From assembly GCF_001584615.1 (NCBI RefSeq), contig NZ_LQQC01000004.1, positions 62,001 through 126,000 of the forward strand: a stretch of 64,000 nucleotides of DNA, read 5' to 3'. The DNA comes from Brevibacterium ravenspurgense. GTDB taxonomy: Bacteria; Actinomycetota; Actinomycetes; Actinomycetales; Brevibacteriaceae. Position 1 is the stretch's first letter; each line of letters opens with the position of its first letter. The translations under genes and the position numbers were made by a program. The notes below the pieces were generated by a model, which had not been told where the DNA came from, made no database searches, and saw only the letters and a list, made by a program, of their open reading frames with translations. Of the stretch, positions 9,558-16,489 are shown in pieces.

Positions 9558-10790
9558 ATGTTGAAGCTACAAGGCTCGCCGGCTAACTACGCCTGGGGTT
9601 CGACCACCGCCATTCCCGCCCTTCTCGAACAGGCTCCCACTGGCGAACCCATTGCCGAAATGTGGTTCGGAGCGCACGAAGCCAGGCCCTCAAAGGTCGT
9701 CTGGTCCGCCCCCGCATCGGAACAGGCCTACGGAATTGCAGTTCTTCCGCGCACCCTGTCTGACGTTGTTGCCGAAAGCCCCGCCGCTGTTCTTGGCGAA
9801 GAAACGGTTGAAACCTTCGGCCCGCGTCTGCCCTTCCTCGTGAAACTTCTCGCAGCGGACAAGGCGCTGTCGATTCAGGTGCACCCGGACCTCGAACAGG
9901 CCCGTGAAGGCTTTGCCCGCGAAAACGCCGCCGGCATTCCCATCGATGCACCGCACCGCAACTACCGCGACGCGTGGCACAAGCCCGAACTCATCTACGC
10001 CCTGTCGCCGTTTGATGCACTCACGGGTTTCCGCGAGCCTCACGCGATTGCGGCCACCGTTGACCGTCTGCTGGCTGCCGAGGTGCCGGGCACCCACGCG
10101 GCACTGCTCACGTGGCGTGAGGTCCTGGCGGGGGACAACCCGCTGCAGGACTCCATGAACCTCCTGCTGGATACTCCCAACTTCGGTGCGGTTGCCGACC
10201 GTCTGGCCGCCGCCGATATCCCTGAGGCTGCACCAGACTGCGATTCGCGCATCGGATGCGATATCGATCCGATCCACATCCTGCGGATGACCAACGGTGA
10301 TTTCCCGAACGACGCGGGCGCTCTCGTTGCGCTCATGCTCAACATGGTCCGCATGCTCCCGGGCCAGGCTCTTGCCATGAAGGCCGGCATTCCGCACGCC
10401 TACCTGCGCGGTCTGGGCGTTGAAATCATGGCCTCGTCTGACAACGTCGTTCGCGGTGGCCTGACCAGCAAGCACATCGATATTCCCGAACTGCAGCGCC
10501 TGGTGCGCTTCGAAGTGCAGAAGCCCCACATCCAGCACCCTGATGACAGCGGTCTGCTCGACACCGGATGCCGCGACTTCGGAATGCAGGTCATCAGCTG
10601 TGCTGACAACCTCCAGCTCGGCGAGGACGCTCCCACGATCGCCCTGTGCACCTCGGGTGAGTTCCAGGTGAGCACCGACCACGGCACCCAGCAGCTGAAC
10701 CCGGGTGACGCCTACTTCATCGGCGCTGACGAAGCCCCTCCCACGTTCAACGGCCAGGGAGCCCTGTTCGTCGGCGGCCTGGGACGCTGA
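9558..10790 (+). CDS. manA: Mannose-6-phosphate isomerase, class I
   Basis: ManA interconverts fructose-6-phosphate and mannose-6-phosphate, feeding GDP-mannose and cell-envelope mannans together with the phosphomannomutase at 16.5-17.9 kb. The 410-residue protein has zinc-site motifs of the class I cupin family: IQVHPD near residue 97, HKPELIYAL near 140, and GIPHAYLRGLGVEIMASSDNVVRGG after residue 275. Start ATG 9558 has a strong ribosome site, AAGGAGA. The 104 bases before it carry a weak inverted pair (GGTGAA/TTCACC) and a probable promoter of its own. Transcription likely stops at the hairpins after the stop codon. Confidence 0.96.
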   Translation: MLKLQGSPANYAWGSTTAIPALLEQAPTGEPIAEMWFGAHEARPSKVVWSAPASEQAYGIAVLPRTLSDVVAESPAAVLGEETVETFGPRLPFLVKLLAADKALSIQVHPDLEQAREGFARENAAGIPIDAPHRNYRDAWHKPELIYALSPFDALTGFREPHAIAATVDRLLAAEVPGTHAALLTWREVLAGDNPLQDSMNLLLDTPNFGAVADRLAAADIPEAAPDCDSRIGCDIDPIHILRMTNGDFPNDAGALVALMLNMVRMLPGQALAMKAGIPHAYLRGLGVEIMASSDNVVRGGLTSKHIDIPELQRLVRFEVQKPHIQHPDDSGLLDTGCRDFGMQVISCADNLQLGEDAPTIALCTSGEFQVSTDHGTQQLNPGDAYFIGADEAPPTFNGQGALFVGGLGR

Positions 10791-10829
10791 CACACCGGCT
10801 GGCTGCTTCAGCCAGCAGGCGCAGACACT

Positions 10830-10859
10830 GAGAGGGACGGTCAGATGACCGTCCCTCTC
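10830..10859. terminator. Perfect 14-base-pair hairpin after manA
   Basis: The arms GAGAGGGACGGTCA and TGACCGTCCCTCTC are perfect complements around a two-base centre. No T-tract follows on the + strand, so alone it is a weak intrinsic terminator or an mRNA 3'-end stabiliser for manA. Confidence 0.6.
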
Positions 10860-10890
10860 ACTTGTCCTGCATACACCCACAAGCAACAAA

Positions 10891-10920
10891 ACACCCGTCA
10901 GCAGCAAGGCTGACGGGTGT
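10891..10920. terminator. Bidirectional terminator between manA and scoB
   Basis: The 12-base arms ACACCCGTCAGC and GCTGACGGGTGT enclose a six-base loop. Read on the minus strand the stem is followed by TTTGTTGC, and on the plus strand by TTCTGTGG, so it should end scoAB and back up manA. Confidence 0.8.
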
Positions 10921-10949
10921 TTCTGTGGTTGATGGGTATCCCGGCAGGA

Positions 10950-11615
10950 TCAGACGTCGGCAACCTGCATTTCGGGAACATCTCCGTCTACGATCAGCTT
11001 CGCCTGCGTCTTGTCGACGATTTCCTCGACAGTGACACCGGGGGCGCGTTCAACGAGCGTGAAGCCCTCCGGGGTGACGTCGATGACGGCGAGGTCGGTG
11101 ATGATGCGCTGCACAACGCCCTTGCCGGTCAGCGGAAGTTCGCACTTCTCAAGAAGCTTGGGCGAACCGTCGCGAGCCACGTGGTCCATGATGACGAAAA
11201 CGGATTTCGCGCCGTGTACCAAGTCCATGGCTCCGCCCATGCCCTTGACCATTTTTCCGGGGATCATCCAGTTGGCGATGTCGCCCTTCTCATCGACCTG
11301 CATAGCACCGAGAATGGCCGCATCGATCTTGCCGCCGCGAATCATGCCGAAGCTCTGCGCAGAGTCGAAATACGCTGCACCCGGGCGCATGGTGACGGTT
11401 TCCTTGCCGGCGTTGATGAGGTCCGGATCGACCGTTTCGCGGGTAGGGTAGGGGCCCACGCCCAGGAGGCCGTTTTCGGACTGGAGCACCAGCTGGACGT
11501 CGTCGGAAACATAGTTCGGGACGAGGGTGGGCATGCCGATGCCGAGGTTGACGTAGCTGCCGTCTTCGAGTTCCTGCGCGGCGCGGGCAGCCATCTGGTT
11601 GCGTGAAAGTGCCAT
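10950..11615 (-). CDS. 3-oxoacid CoA-transferase, subunit B
   Basis: This is the beta chain of a two-subunit CoA transferase that moves CoA from succinyl-CoA (or a related donor) to a 3-oxo acid such as acetoacetate. The 221 residues include [11 protein letters not shown]47 in that motif is the glutamate that forms the covalent CoA thioester in the family. [13 protein letters not shown] near the start is also typical. It begins one base after the stop codon of subunit A, so translation is coupled. Acetoacetate, 3-oxoadipate and other acids cannot be told apart from sequence alone, and I therefore give no gene symbol. Confidence 0.93.
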   Translation of the reverse strand: MALSRNQMAARAAQELEDGSYVNLGIGMPTLVPNYVSDDVQLVLQSENGLLGVGPYPTRETVDPDLINAGKETVTMRPGAAYFDSAQSFGMIRGGKIDAAILGAMQVDEKGDIANWMIPGKMVKGMGGAMDLVHGAKSVFVIMDHVARDGSPKLLEKCELPLTGKGVVQRIITDLAVIDVTPEGFTLVERAPGVTVEEIVDKTQAKLIVDGDVPEMQVADV

Positions 11616-11616
11616 G

Positions 11617-12387
11617 TCAGTCCTCCTGCACCGTGAGCTTTTCGATGGGCTTGTCAGCAGCTTCTTCTGGGCTGAGCTTCACAACCCGGTGCACGTACAC
11701 ACCGGGCACGTGAACATCCGCCGGGTCGATTTCGCCCGGTTCGACGAGCTCTTCGACTTCTGCGATCGTGATGCGTCCGGCCTGCGCAGCCGGCGGGTTG
11801 AAGTTCTGTGCTGACTTGTTGAACACGAGGTTGCCGTGGCGGTCGCCCTTGGCCGCACGGACGAGCGCGAAGTCGCACGGCAGAGACTCTTCAAGAACAT
11901 AGGTCTGCTCTTCGCCGAAGGTGTCGAACTGGCGTTCTTCCTTGGCGGGGGAGGACTCGACCACGTTGCCATCGGCGTCATAGCGCCACGGCATGCCGCC
12001 TTCGGCCACCTGGGTGCCGGCACCCGTAATGGTGTAGAACGCCGGAATCCCAGCACCGGCAGCGCGCAGCTTTTCTGCCAGAGTGCCCTGCGGGGTCAGT
12101 TCCACGGTGAGCTCTCCGGACAGGTACTGGCGGGCGAACTCTTTGTTTTCGCCGACGTACGAGGCGATCATGCGGCTGATCTGCTTGCTTTCGAGCAGAA
12201 GGCCAAGGCCTCGGCCATCAGTTCCCGCGTTGTTGGAAACGCAGGTGAGATTCTTTGCACCCTGATCACGCAGAGCGCGGATGAGGTATTCGGGAACTCC
12301 GACGACTCCAAAGCCGCCTACGGCAATGCGGGCGCCGTCAAAAATGTCTGCAACCGCTTCAGCGGGTGATGAAACTTCTTTGTCCAT
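11617..12387 (-). CDS. 3-oxoacid CoA-transferase, subunit A
   Basis: The 256-residue alpha chain has the CoA-binding pattern [13 protein letters not shown] near the N-terminus and [13 protein letters not shown] after it, standard for this family. It pairs with the next gene. ATG 12387 is preceded on the minus strand by TAGGTT at 12394-12399 with a six-base gap, so scoAB probably has its own leaderless promoter and does not depend on read-through from the TIGR03089 gene 42 bases upstream. Confidence 0.93.
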   Translation of the reverse strand: MDKEVSSPAEAVADIFDGARIAVGGFGVVGVPEYLIRALRDQGAKNLTCVSNNAGTDGRGLGLLLESKQISRMIASYVGENKEFARQYLSGELTVELTPQGTLAEKLRAAGAGIPAFYTITGAGTQVAEGGMPWRYDADGNVVESSPAKEERQFDTFGEEQTYVLEESLPCDFALVRAAKGDRHGNLVFNKSAQNFNPPAAQAGRITIAEVEELVEPGEIDPADVHVPGVYVHRVVKLSPEEAADKPIEKLTVQED

Positions 12388-12429
12388 GGTGCGAACCTAT
12401 CACGCGGCCCCATTGGCTTTGCAGGGCTT

Positions 12430-13032
12430 TCAGCCCAAGGTGAGAATCCCGCCCAGAAGAGCCCGCAGGGCGTTGGTGAGCTCCGCCTCGTCAGTGGGGA
12501 AGGCAGGCAGAACAGCGTCCGGTCCCGGCTCTTCGGGAATCGGGACACTCAGCGTCCTGCCCTTCACGTCCAGCCGCAGCTGCTGCGTGTAGGCGAGAGG
12601 AAGCACGTCCGGCAGGGAGCGGACCTCGGTGATGAAGTCGAGGAAGTCCTCAGGGACGTCGGTGGTCAGTGCCAGCGGTTCGGTCGCGTAGACGAAGACC
12701 TCATCGGCATCGAAAGCCGCGCTCGCCTGCTCCATGCCGGCGGGAACAAGAGCCATGTGAGCGCCATCGGGGGCTGGCGAATCGGCCTCGAGGACCGAAA
12801 CCGGCAGACCGAGGCCCGCCGCGGCGACCATGCCGGCGGCTGCCCGCCAGTGCAGGTGGCCGTCGGTGATGACGGCTAGTCCCGAGGCCCCGTAGTCCTC
12901 CCACAGAGCGGTGGACTTATAGATCCAGTTGGCGAACACAGCGCCTGTGAGCTCAAGGTCTCCGGAAGGCCCGGACCAGCGCACGGCCGGTTCGGAACGG
13001 GCGGCAAGCTGGGCGATGAACGATGCGAACAC
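12430..13032 (-). CDS. TIGR03089 family protein
   Basis: The 200-residue protein matches the TIGR03089 family, known only from Actinobacteria and related in part to the N-domain of AMP-forming acyl-CoA ligases. It has the WSGPSGDLELTG and VFANWIYK segments I associate with the family, but is too short to hold an AMP-ligase active site. No function is established. GTG 13032 has a clear ribosome site (GAGGAGAA). It follows the FbiB-like gene by 29 bases and is probably in the same transcript. In M. tuberculosis the relative (Rv3268) also sits next to an LCP gene. Confidence 0.75.
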   Translation of the reverse strand: MFASFIAQLAARSEPAVRWSGPSGDLELTGAVFANWIYKSTALWEDYGASGLAVITDGHLHWRAAAGMVAAAGLGLPVSVLEADSPAPDGAHMALVPAGMEQASAAFDADEVFVYATEPLALTTDVPEDFLDFITEVRSLPDVLPLAYTQQLRLDVKGRTLSVPIPEEPGPDAVLPAFPTDEAELTNALRALLGGILTLG

Positions 13033-13061
13033 GGTTCTCCTCGGTTGGTTTGGAAGGCGGG

Positions 13062-14093
13062 TCAGGGCACGATGATCCGCACGTCGGCGCCGCTGCCGTC
13101 GGTGCGCACGTGAGCGTCGGCGCGCAGGCCCTCAATCCACAGCGCCGAACTGAAGCGTTCGACAAGAGCACCCAAGCCGATGGCCGCGCGAGGGTCTTCC
13201 ACTGTGGTCTGCGTTGCCGGTTCGATGAGCACACGAGCGCCGGAGCCCATGGGCACAAAGCGCCAGCCGTCTTCGCCGGGTACGCGGGCGGGACCTGAGC
13301 GCACTGTCGCTATTGCGCGGCTGACGTGGGCAAGGATGTCGTCGTGGCGGGTGCCGGAGATCGGCCGGAGGCCCTCCGGGTGGGCACCGAGCGCACTCTG
13401 GCACGCTTCGGCCCAGCCCAGGCGGAACCACGGGGCCAGCCCGCCTGTTTCGTCAAAGGTTTCCGCGGGATGCTCGGTTGGCGCGTCCGGTACGACAGGG
13501 CTGCTGCTGTGGGCGCGGATGATCGCAAGCGTCGAGTCTTCTGCAGTGAGCGCCGCAGTCGCGGCTGCGTGGTCGGCTGTTTTCTGGTCGACAACCCCGT
13601 ACGAGGCGAGGCTTCCCGCCCGCTGTCCCCGCCGGAAGGGGTGGGGGAGGTCCTGGAAGATGACGACTCCGATATCGGCCGAGAAATAGGAGCGCAGCCA
13701 CGCGCCGGCCCCAGCTGCCCACCGGTGCGGGTGGTGCACCGGGGCGATGACGGTTTGCCCTTTTGCGCGGTGGCCGCCGTTGAATTCGACGGTGCCGTTG
13801 GAGGTGAAGGTCAGGCGCACGGGGGTGCCGTTGAACGTCCGCGAGGCTATGAGTGCGCGGGTGGCTTCGGCAACGCTTGTTTCGACGTCAGGGCTATCGG
13901 CCGGCAGCAGGCGTCCCTGGCAGGCTGACACGAAGTCTGCGCGCACGGCGATGATGTCGTCGTCCCGGATTTCCACTCGGGCCCTGTCGATGTCGGCGGC
14001 GATCAGAGCTGCCGTGCGGTCAGTGTCGAGGGGGTTCTGCGGGAAGCCCGCGGCGATTCCAAACGCCGTGGCCAGCGATGTTCGCGCCATCAT
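13062..14093 (-). CDS. Degenerate FbiB-like protein (F420-0:gamma-glutamyl ligase relative lacking catalytic motifs)
   Basis: I aligned this 343-residue protein by eye with FbiB over its full length. DDDIIAV and CQGRLLPA (44-64) match LRDGDVVVV and SKCEGRLVPA; FQDLPHPFRRGQRAG (146-160) matches TDTMGRAWRNGQTD; PWFRLGWAEA (221-230) matches LFWLGTAEA at the domain junction; GWRFVPM and the helix at 305-328 fit a shrunken nitroreductase-like second domain. FbiB adds glutamates to coenzyme F420. Here the acidic metal and nucleotide motifs (GDD, TDTxG, GQTD) are broken, so catalysis is unlikely. The frame is intact and the start ATG overlaps the FbiA-like stop (ATGA). A GTG six bases further upstream is an alternative start. 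The role is unknown. Confidence 0.72.
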   Translation of the reverse strand: MMARTSLATAFGIAAGFPQNPLDTDRTAALIAADIDRARVEIRDDDIIAVRADFVSACQGRLLPADSPDVETSVAEATRALIASRTFNGTPVRLTFTSNGTVEFNGGHRAKGQTVIAPVHHPHRWAAGAGAWLRSYFSADIGVVIFQDLPHPFRRGQRAGSLASYGVVDQKTADHAAATAALTAEDSTLAIIRAHSSSPVVPDAPTEHPAETFDETGGLAPWFRLGWAEACQSALGAHPEGLRPISGTRHDDILAHVSRAIATVRSGPARVPGEDGWRFVPMGSGARVLIEPATQTTVEDPRAAIGLGALVERFSSALWIEGLRADAHVRTDGSGADVRIIVP

Positions 14094-14878
14094 CCCCACA
14101 CCGTGGTCGGCCCGTCGTCCGGGCGTGCCGAGGCGGCCTCTGCGAGGAGTTCAGCAAGCCGCTCATCGGCTTTTTCGCCGCCGAGCCCGGTGCGGGTTTC
14201 CGCATCCAGTCGGTCGGCGCCGACCGTAAGAACTTGGGCGCGGGTGCCGGTGAGAGCATCCATCATGCCCGGCAGGCGGAGCGTTGGTTCGGCCGTGAAC
14301 TCGGGGCGTTCGTCGACGGCGAAGATGACAACGTCGGCTTCGCGGATTGCTTTGAGTACGCCAGGCGCGGCTTTGGCACTGTCGAATACAGGCCGGGCAA
14401 TGCGCGTGGCGTCCGTGCGGCCCTCTGCGGTGTAGCGACGTGCCGGCCACGCTTCCTCAGACTGAGCTCCCGGGACGACCACCATCGTTTCGACAGCGGT
14501 GTCGGTCAGCGGCAGCAGAGTGAAATCCGGTGCGTAGCGCTTGCTCATGGCCTGTGTGACCGCGGCCAGCCCGTAGCCCAGCCCCATAAGCCGGCTGCGC
14601 AGGACCGCCGCGGCCAGCTGGAGGTCGTTCATGCGGAACCACTCGGCGTCTACCCGAAAAGCGGCCAGTTCGGCTGCTGCGCCACCGGGAACCGGCGATG
14701 CCGGCGGGATGAGGCAGGCATCGATGTCGGGGCAGAAGCGCAGCCCGTGGACGGTGACGTCGGTGAGCGTGGAGGCAATCACCGTCAAGTCCGTATCGGC
14801 ATGCTGCAGCCCCGCCTGGCGGACGTCGGCGAGCACGTGGGTGAGTCCGTCGGTGACGGGCAGAACGGTGATCTTCAT
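14090..14878 (-). CDS. Degenerate FbiA/CofD-like protein (2-phospho-L-lactate transferase relative)
   Basis: This 262-residue protein aligns by eye with FbiA (about 330 residues), which makes the F420 precursor. Kept parts are MKITVL at the start, HGLRFCPDID (44-53), EWFRMNDLQLA (79-89), the GYGLAAVTQA helix, LLPLTDTAVET (121-131), APGVLKAIREADVV (171-184) and RLPGMMDAL (201-209). Lost parts are the glycine loop (AGGVGGAR in FbiA, PVTDGLTH here), NxGDD (ASTLTD here), the WGxxxET segment, the SNPxxSIG loop (DERPEFTAE here) and the C-terminal portion. It is therefore probably not a transferase. The reading frame is intact and translation is coupled to the FbiB-like gene. It lies divergent from whiB2, where fbiA sits in mycobacteria. 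Confidence 0.75.
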   Translation of the reverse strand: MKITVLPVTDGLTHVLADVRQAGLQHADTDLTVIASTLTDVTVHGLRFCPDIDACLIPPASPVPGGAAAELAAFRVDAEWFRMNDLQLAAAVLRSRLMGLGYGLAAVTQAMSKRYAPDFTLLPLTDTAVETMVVVPGAQSEEAWPARRYTAEGRTDATRIARPVFDSAKAAPGVLKAIREADVVIFAVDERPEFTAEPTLRLPGMMDALTGTRAQVLTVGADRLDAETRTGLGGEKADERLAELLAEAASARPDDGPTTVWG

Positions 14879-15152
14879 GGGCTCATCATGTCATCCGATG
14901 TTCGTGTGCGCCGAATCGGTGCACAGTGTTCTTTCTGCCGCGCTGCGGTGCTCCGGGTGTCTGGTGGGAGTGCTGTCCGGCGGGAGGGGAAAGGGTGCAG
15001 TGGATGGGAAAAATCATGAGAAATCGGCCCGATTCCCACAGGTTGTGGTGTGCGGGTTAGTCGGTGGCCACATGTTGTGTTCATGTGGCCAGTGGGGTGG
15101 GAACGCGTGTTCTATTGTCGGGTTCTGGGAGGGTTGAATAGCATGGCCCCAC
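14879..15152. promoter_or_regulatory. Upstream control region of the whiB2-type gene with three dyads
   Basis: This gap has no supportable gene. It holds three inverted repeats: AATCGG-C-CCGATT at 15022-15034; a ten-base-pair perfect dyad, arms TGGCCACATG and CATGTGGCCA with a seven-base loop, at 15065-15091; and GAAC-GCGT-GTTC at 15101-15112. They lie 40 to 130 bases upstream of the promoter proposed for the whiB2 gene, a reasonable place for regulator sites. Binding proteins are unknown. Confidence 0.55.
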
Positions 15153-15182
15153 TTGACTAAAGGGGAATGACACACGTGTAAT
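15153..15182 (+). promoter_or_regulatory. Predicted whiB2 promoter
   Basis: TTGACT at 15153-15158 and TGTAAT at 15177-15182 are separated by 18 bases and make the best sigma-70-type promoter in the gap. Transcription would start near 15189, giving a leader of about 40 bases. Confidence 0.6.
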
Positions 15183-15186
15183 TTAA

Positions 15187-15216
15187 CTACGACGCGTCCC
15201 GCAAGGACTGTCGTAG
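15187..15216 (+). promoter_or_regulatory. Hairpin at the 5' end of the whiB2 leader
   Basis: Arms CTACGAC (15187-15193) and GTCGTAG (15210-15216) could fold right at the predicted mRNA 5' end, just before the ribosome site AAAGGGGAAG. It could protect the transcript or affect translation; this is inference. Confidence 0.5.
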
Positions 15217-15229
15217 AAAGGGGAAGCAC

Positions 15230-15673
15230 GTGTCAGAAGCGCGCAAATACAAGAGTTCTCCGCAGCGTCCGGCACCCAGTGTCACCGAGCGTGCAGCTCA
15301 GGACTGGTTCGTCGACCCTGCGCACTCCTCCCCGTCTTTCGTCCCGGATCCGCTCTCTGTCGATCCTACCGAGCTCAAGCCGATTTCCGGCGGACCCGAT
15401 GCCGGCATTTCCAGCATCAATCCGCTGGCTCTCCTCCTGGGAGAAGGCGACGGCGGTCTCGATTGGCAGGACCAGGCGCTGTGCGCCCAGACGGACCCCG
15501 AGGCTTTCTTCCCCGAAAAGGGCGGCTCCACCCGCGAAGCTAAGAGGGTGTGTGCTTCCTGCGAGGTTCGCGCCGAATGTCTCGAATACGCGCTGTCCAA
15601 CGACGAGCGTTTCGGAATTTGGGGTGGACTGTCAGAACGCGAACGACGTCGTGTGAAGAAGCAGGTCGTGTGA
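15230..15673 (+). CDS. WhiB-family iron-sulfur transcription regulator (WhiB2 type)
   Basis: WhiB-like proteins hold a [4Fe-4S] cluster and act with the principal sigma factor. The four cluster cysteines are C85, C108, C111 and C117 (ALCAQTDPEAFF, then CASCEVRAEC), followed by the turn GIWGGLSERERRRVKK and a basic end. The 147 residues include an 80-residue, proline/serine-rich, probably disordered N-terminus, longer than in many members. WhiB2 proteins control cell division and septation in mycobacteria and streptomycetes. The position next to FbiA/FbiB-like, metallopeptidase-like, DUF3499 and phosphomannomutase genes matches M. tuberculosis whiB2 (Rv3260c). GTG 15230 has a good ribosome site. 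Confidence 0.9.
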   Translation: MSEARKYKSSPQRPAPSVTERAAQDWFVDPAHSSPSFVPDPLSVDPTELKPISGGPDAGISSINPLALLLGEGDGGLDWQDQALCAQTDPEAFFPEKGGSTREAKRVCASCEVRAECLEYALSNDERFGIWGGLSERERRRVKKQVV

Positions 15674-15687
15674 ACTCCACGGACTGA

Positions 15688-15720
15688 AAAAGGGGCGAGG
15701 CGCCAGCCGTCGCCCCTTTT
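15688..15720. terminator. Bidirectional terminator after whiB2
   Basis: The arms AAAAGGGGCGA and TCGCCCCTTTT pair perfectly (11 base pairs) around an 11-base loop; A and T runs inside the arms give U-tracts on both strands. It should end both whiB2 and the convergent metallopeptidase-like gene. Confidence 0.8.
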
Positions 15721-15750
15721 CCGTTCCCGGGCCGCTGCCTCGGGTGGGCA

Positions 15751-16107
15751 TCAGCCGAACATGAGGTCCAGCAGCTCCGTCAGCTCCGCATCGAGAATCT
15801 GGCCCCTCTCCTGGGCAGTGCGCGCCAAAGCGCGCAGCGGTAGGTAGTTGACCTCGATGATGCCGGGGCTTGTATCCGTGCGCTCATAGGCGAGAGCCGC
15901 AAGGCCCATCGACGTGGTCAGCCCCTGCTGGCCAGCCGGCGGCACCCAGCACAGCCGCAGTTCGTAGTCTTCTGGATTGGCACCTCGGGCAGTGAGCAGC
16001 TCAGCCAGCAGCTCCGACCCGGCCCTGTCCAGCTGGTCCCGGCGGGTCAGTGATGCCGGAGCGTGCGGCGGCAGAGCCGAACCGCGAAAATCACGATGCC
16101 TGGACAC
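15751..16107 (-). CDS. Zincin-like (Rv3259-type) protein without the zinc-binding motif
   Basis: The 118-residue protein has the conserved opening HRDFRGSALPPHAP and RRDQLDRAGSELLAELL of the small actinobacterial metallopeptidase family at the whiB2 locus, and the PLRALARTAQERGQI stretch before its active helix. In that helix active members read LHExxxxQ; here it is LDAELTEL (D106-A107), so the zinc-binding His-Glu pair is gone. I therefore expect no peptidase activity. GTG 16107 is the start; the gene diverges from DUF3499 with 64 bases between. It could instead be a very divergent family member using other ligands. Confidence 0.65.
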   Translation of the reverse strand: MSRHRDFRGSALPPHAPASLTRRDQLDRAGSELLAELLTARGANPEDYELRLCWVPPAGQQGLTTSMGLAALAYERTDTSPGIIEVNYLPLRALARTAQERGQILDAELTELLDLMFG

Positions 16108-16171
16108 GGGGCCTCCCTTCCGGGCCAGCGTATCCGCTCAAACGCGCAGCGGCCTGTACTACACTGCCTGT

Positions 16172-16489
16172 GTGTTTCGCACCTGTTCCAAAATCGGCTG
16201 CTCTGAACCGGCCAATCGCACGCTCACCTATGTGCATTCCGAAGCGTGCATTGTCATCGGCCCTCTTTCCCAACAGCCCGAACCGGGAGCACACGACCTG
16301 TGCGAAACTCACTCCGATCGGATCACCCCGCCACAGGAATGGCAGATCATCCGCTTGGAAACCGACGGCCCGCCCATCGAGCGAACCCGCGATGATCTGC
16401 TGGCGATTGCAGATGCCGTCCGCGAAGCCGAACCCGAAGCGCCCGAAGGCCGCAAACACGGACACCTGACCATCATCGAGGACACATGA
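16172..16489 (+). CDS. DUF3499 family protein
   Basis: A 105-residue actinobacterial protein of unknown function. The N-terminal half has RTCSKIGCSEPANRTLTYV and LCETHSDRITPP, giving cysteine/histidine pairs that probably bind zinc. The longer open frame begins at 15977, but family homology starts at VFRTC, and TACACT at 16160-16165 sits six bases before GTG 16172, so I chose that leaderless start. The C-terminal third is acidic. Its stop overlaps the phosphomannomutase start (ATGA). Confidence 0.88.
   Translation: MFRTCSKIGCSEPANRTLTYVHSEACIVIGPLSQQPEPGAHDLCETHSDRITPPQEWQIIRLETDGPPIERTRDDLLAIADAVREAEPEAPEGRKHGHLTIIEDT

Noticed and set aside
15101-15112. SOS (LexA) box before whiB2
   Set aside because: Only the eight core bases GAAC-N4-GTTC match; the flanking bases of the actinobacterial box do not. 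I list it only as a dyad.
15167-15181. Four-codon mini-frame (ATG ACA CAC GTG TAA) behind AAAGGGG before whiB2
   Set aside because: It lies between and across the predicted -35 and -10 hexamers, so it would not be transcribed from that promoter.
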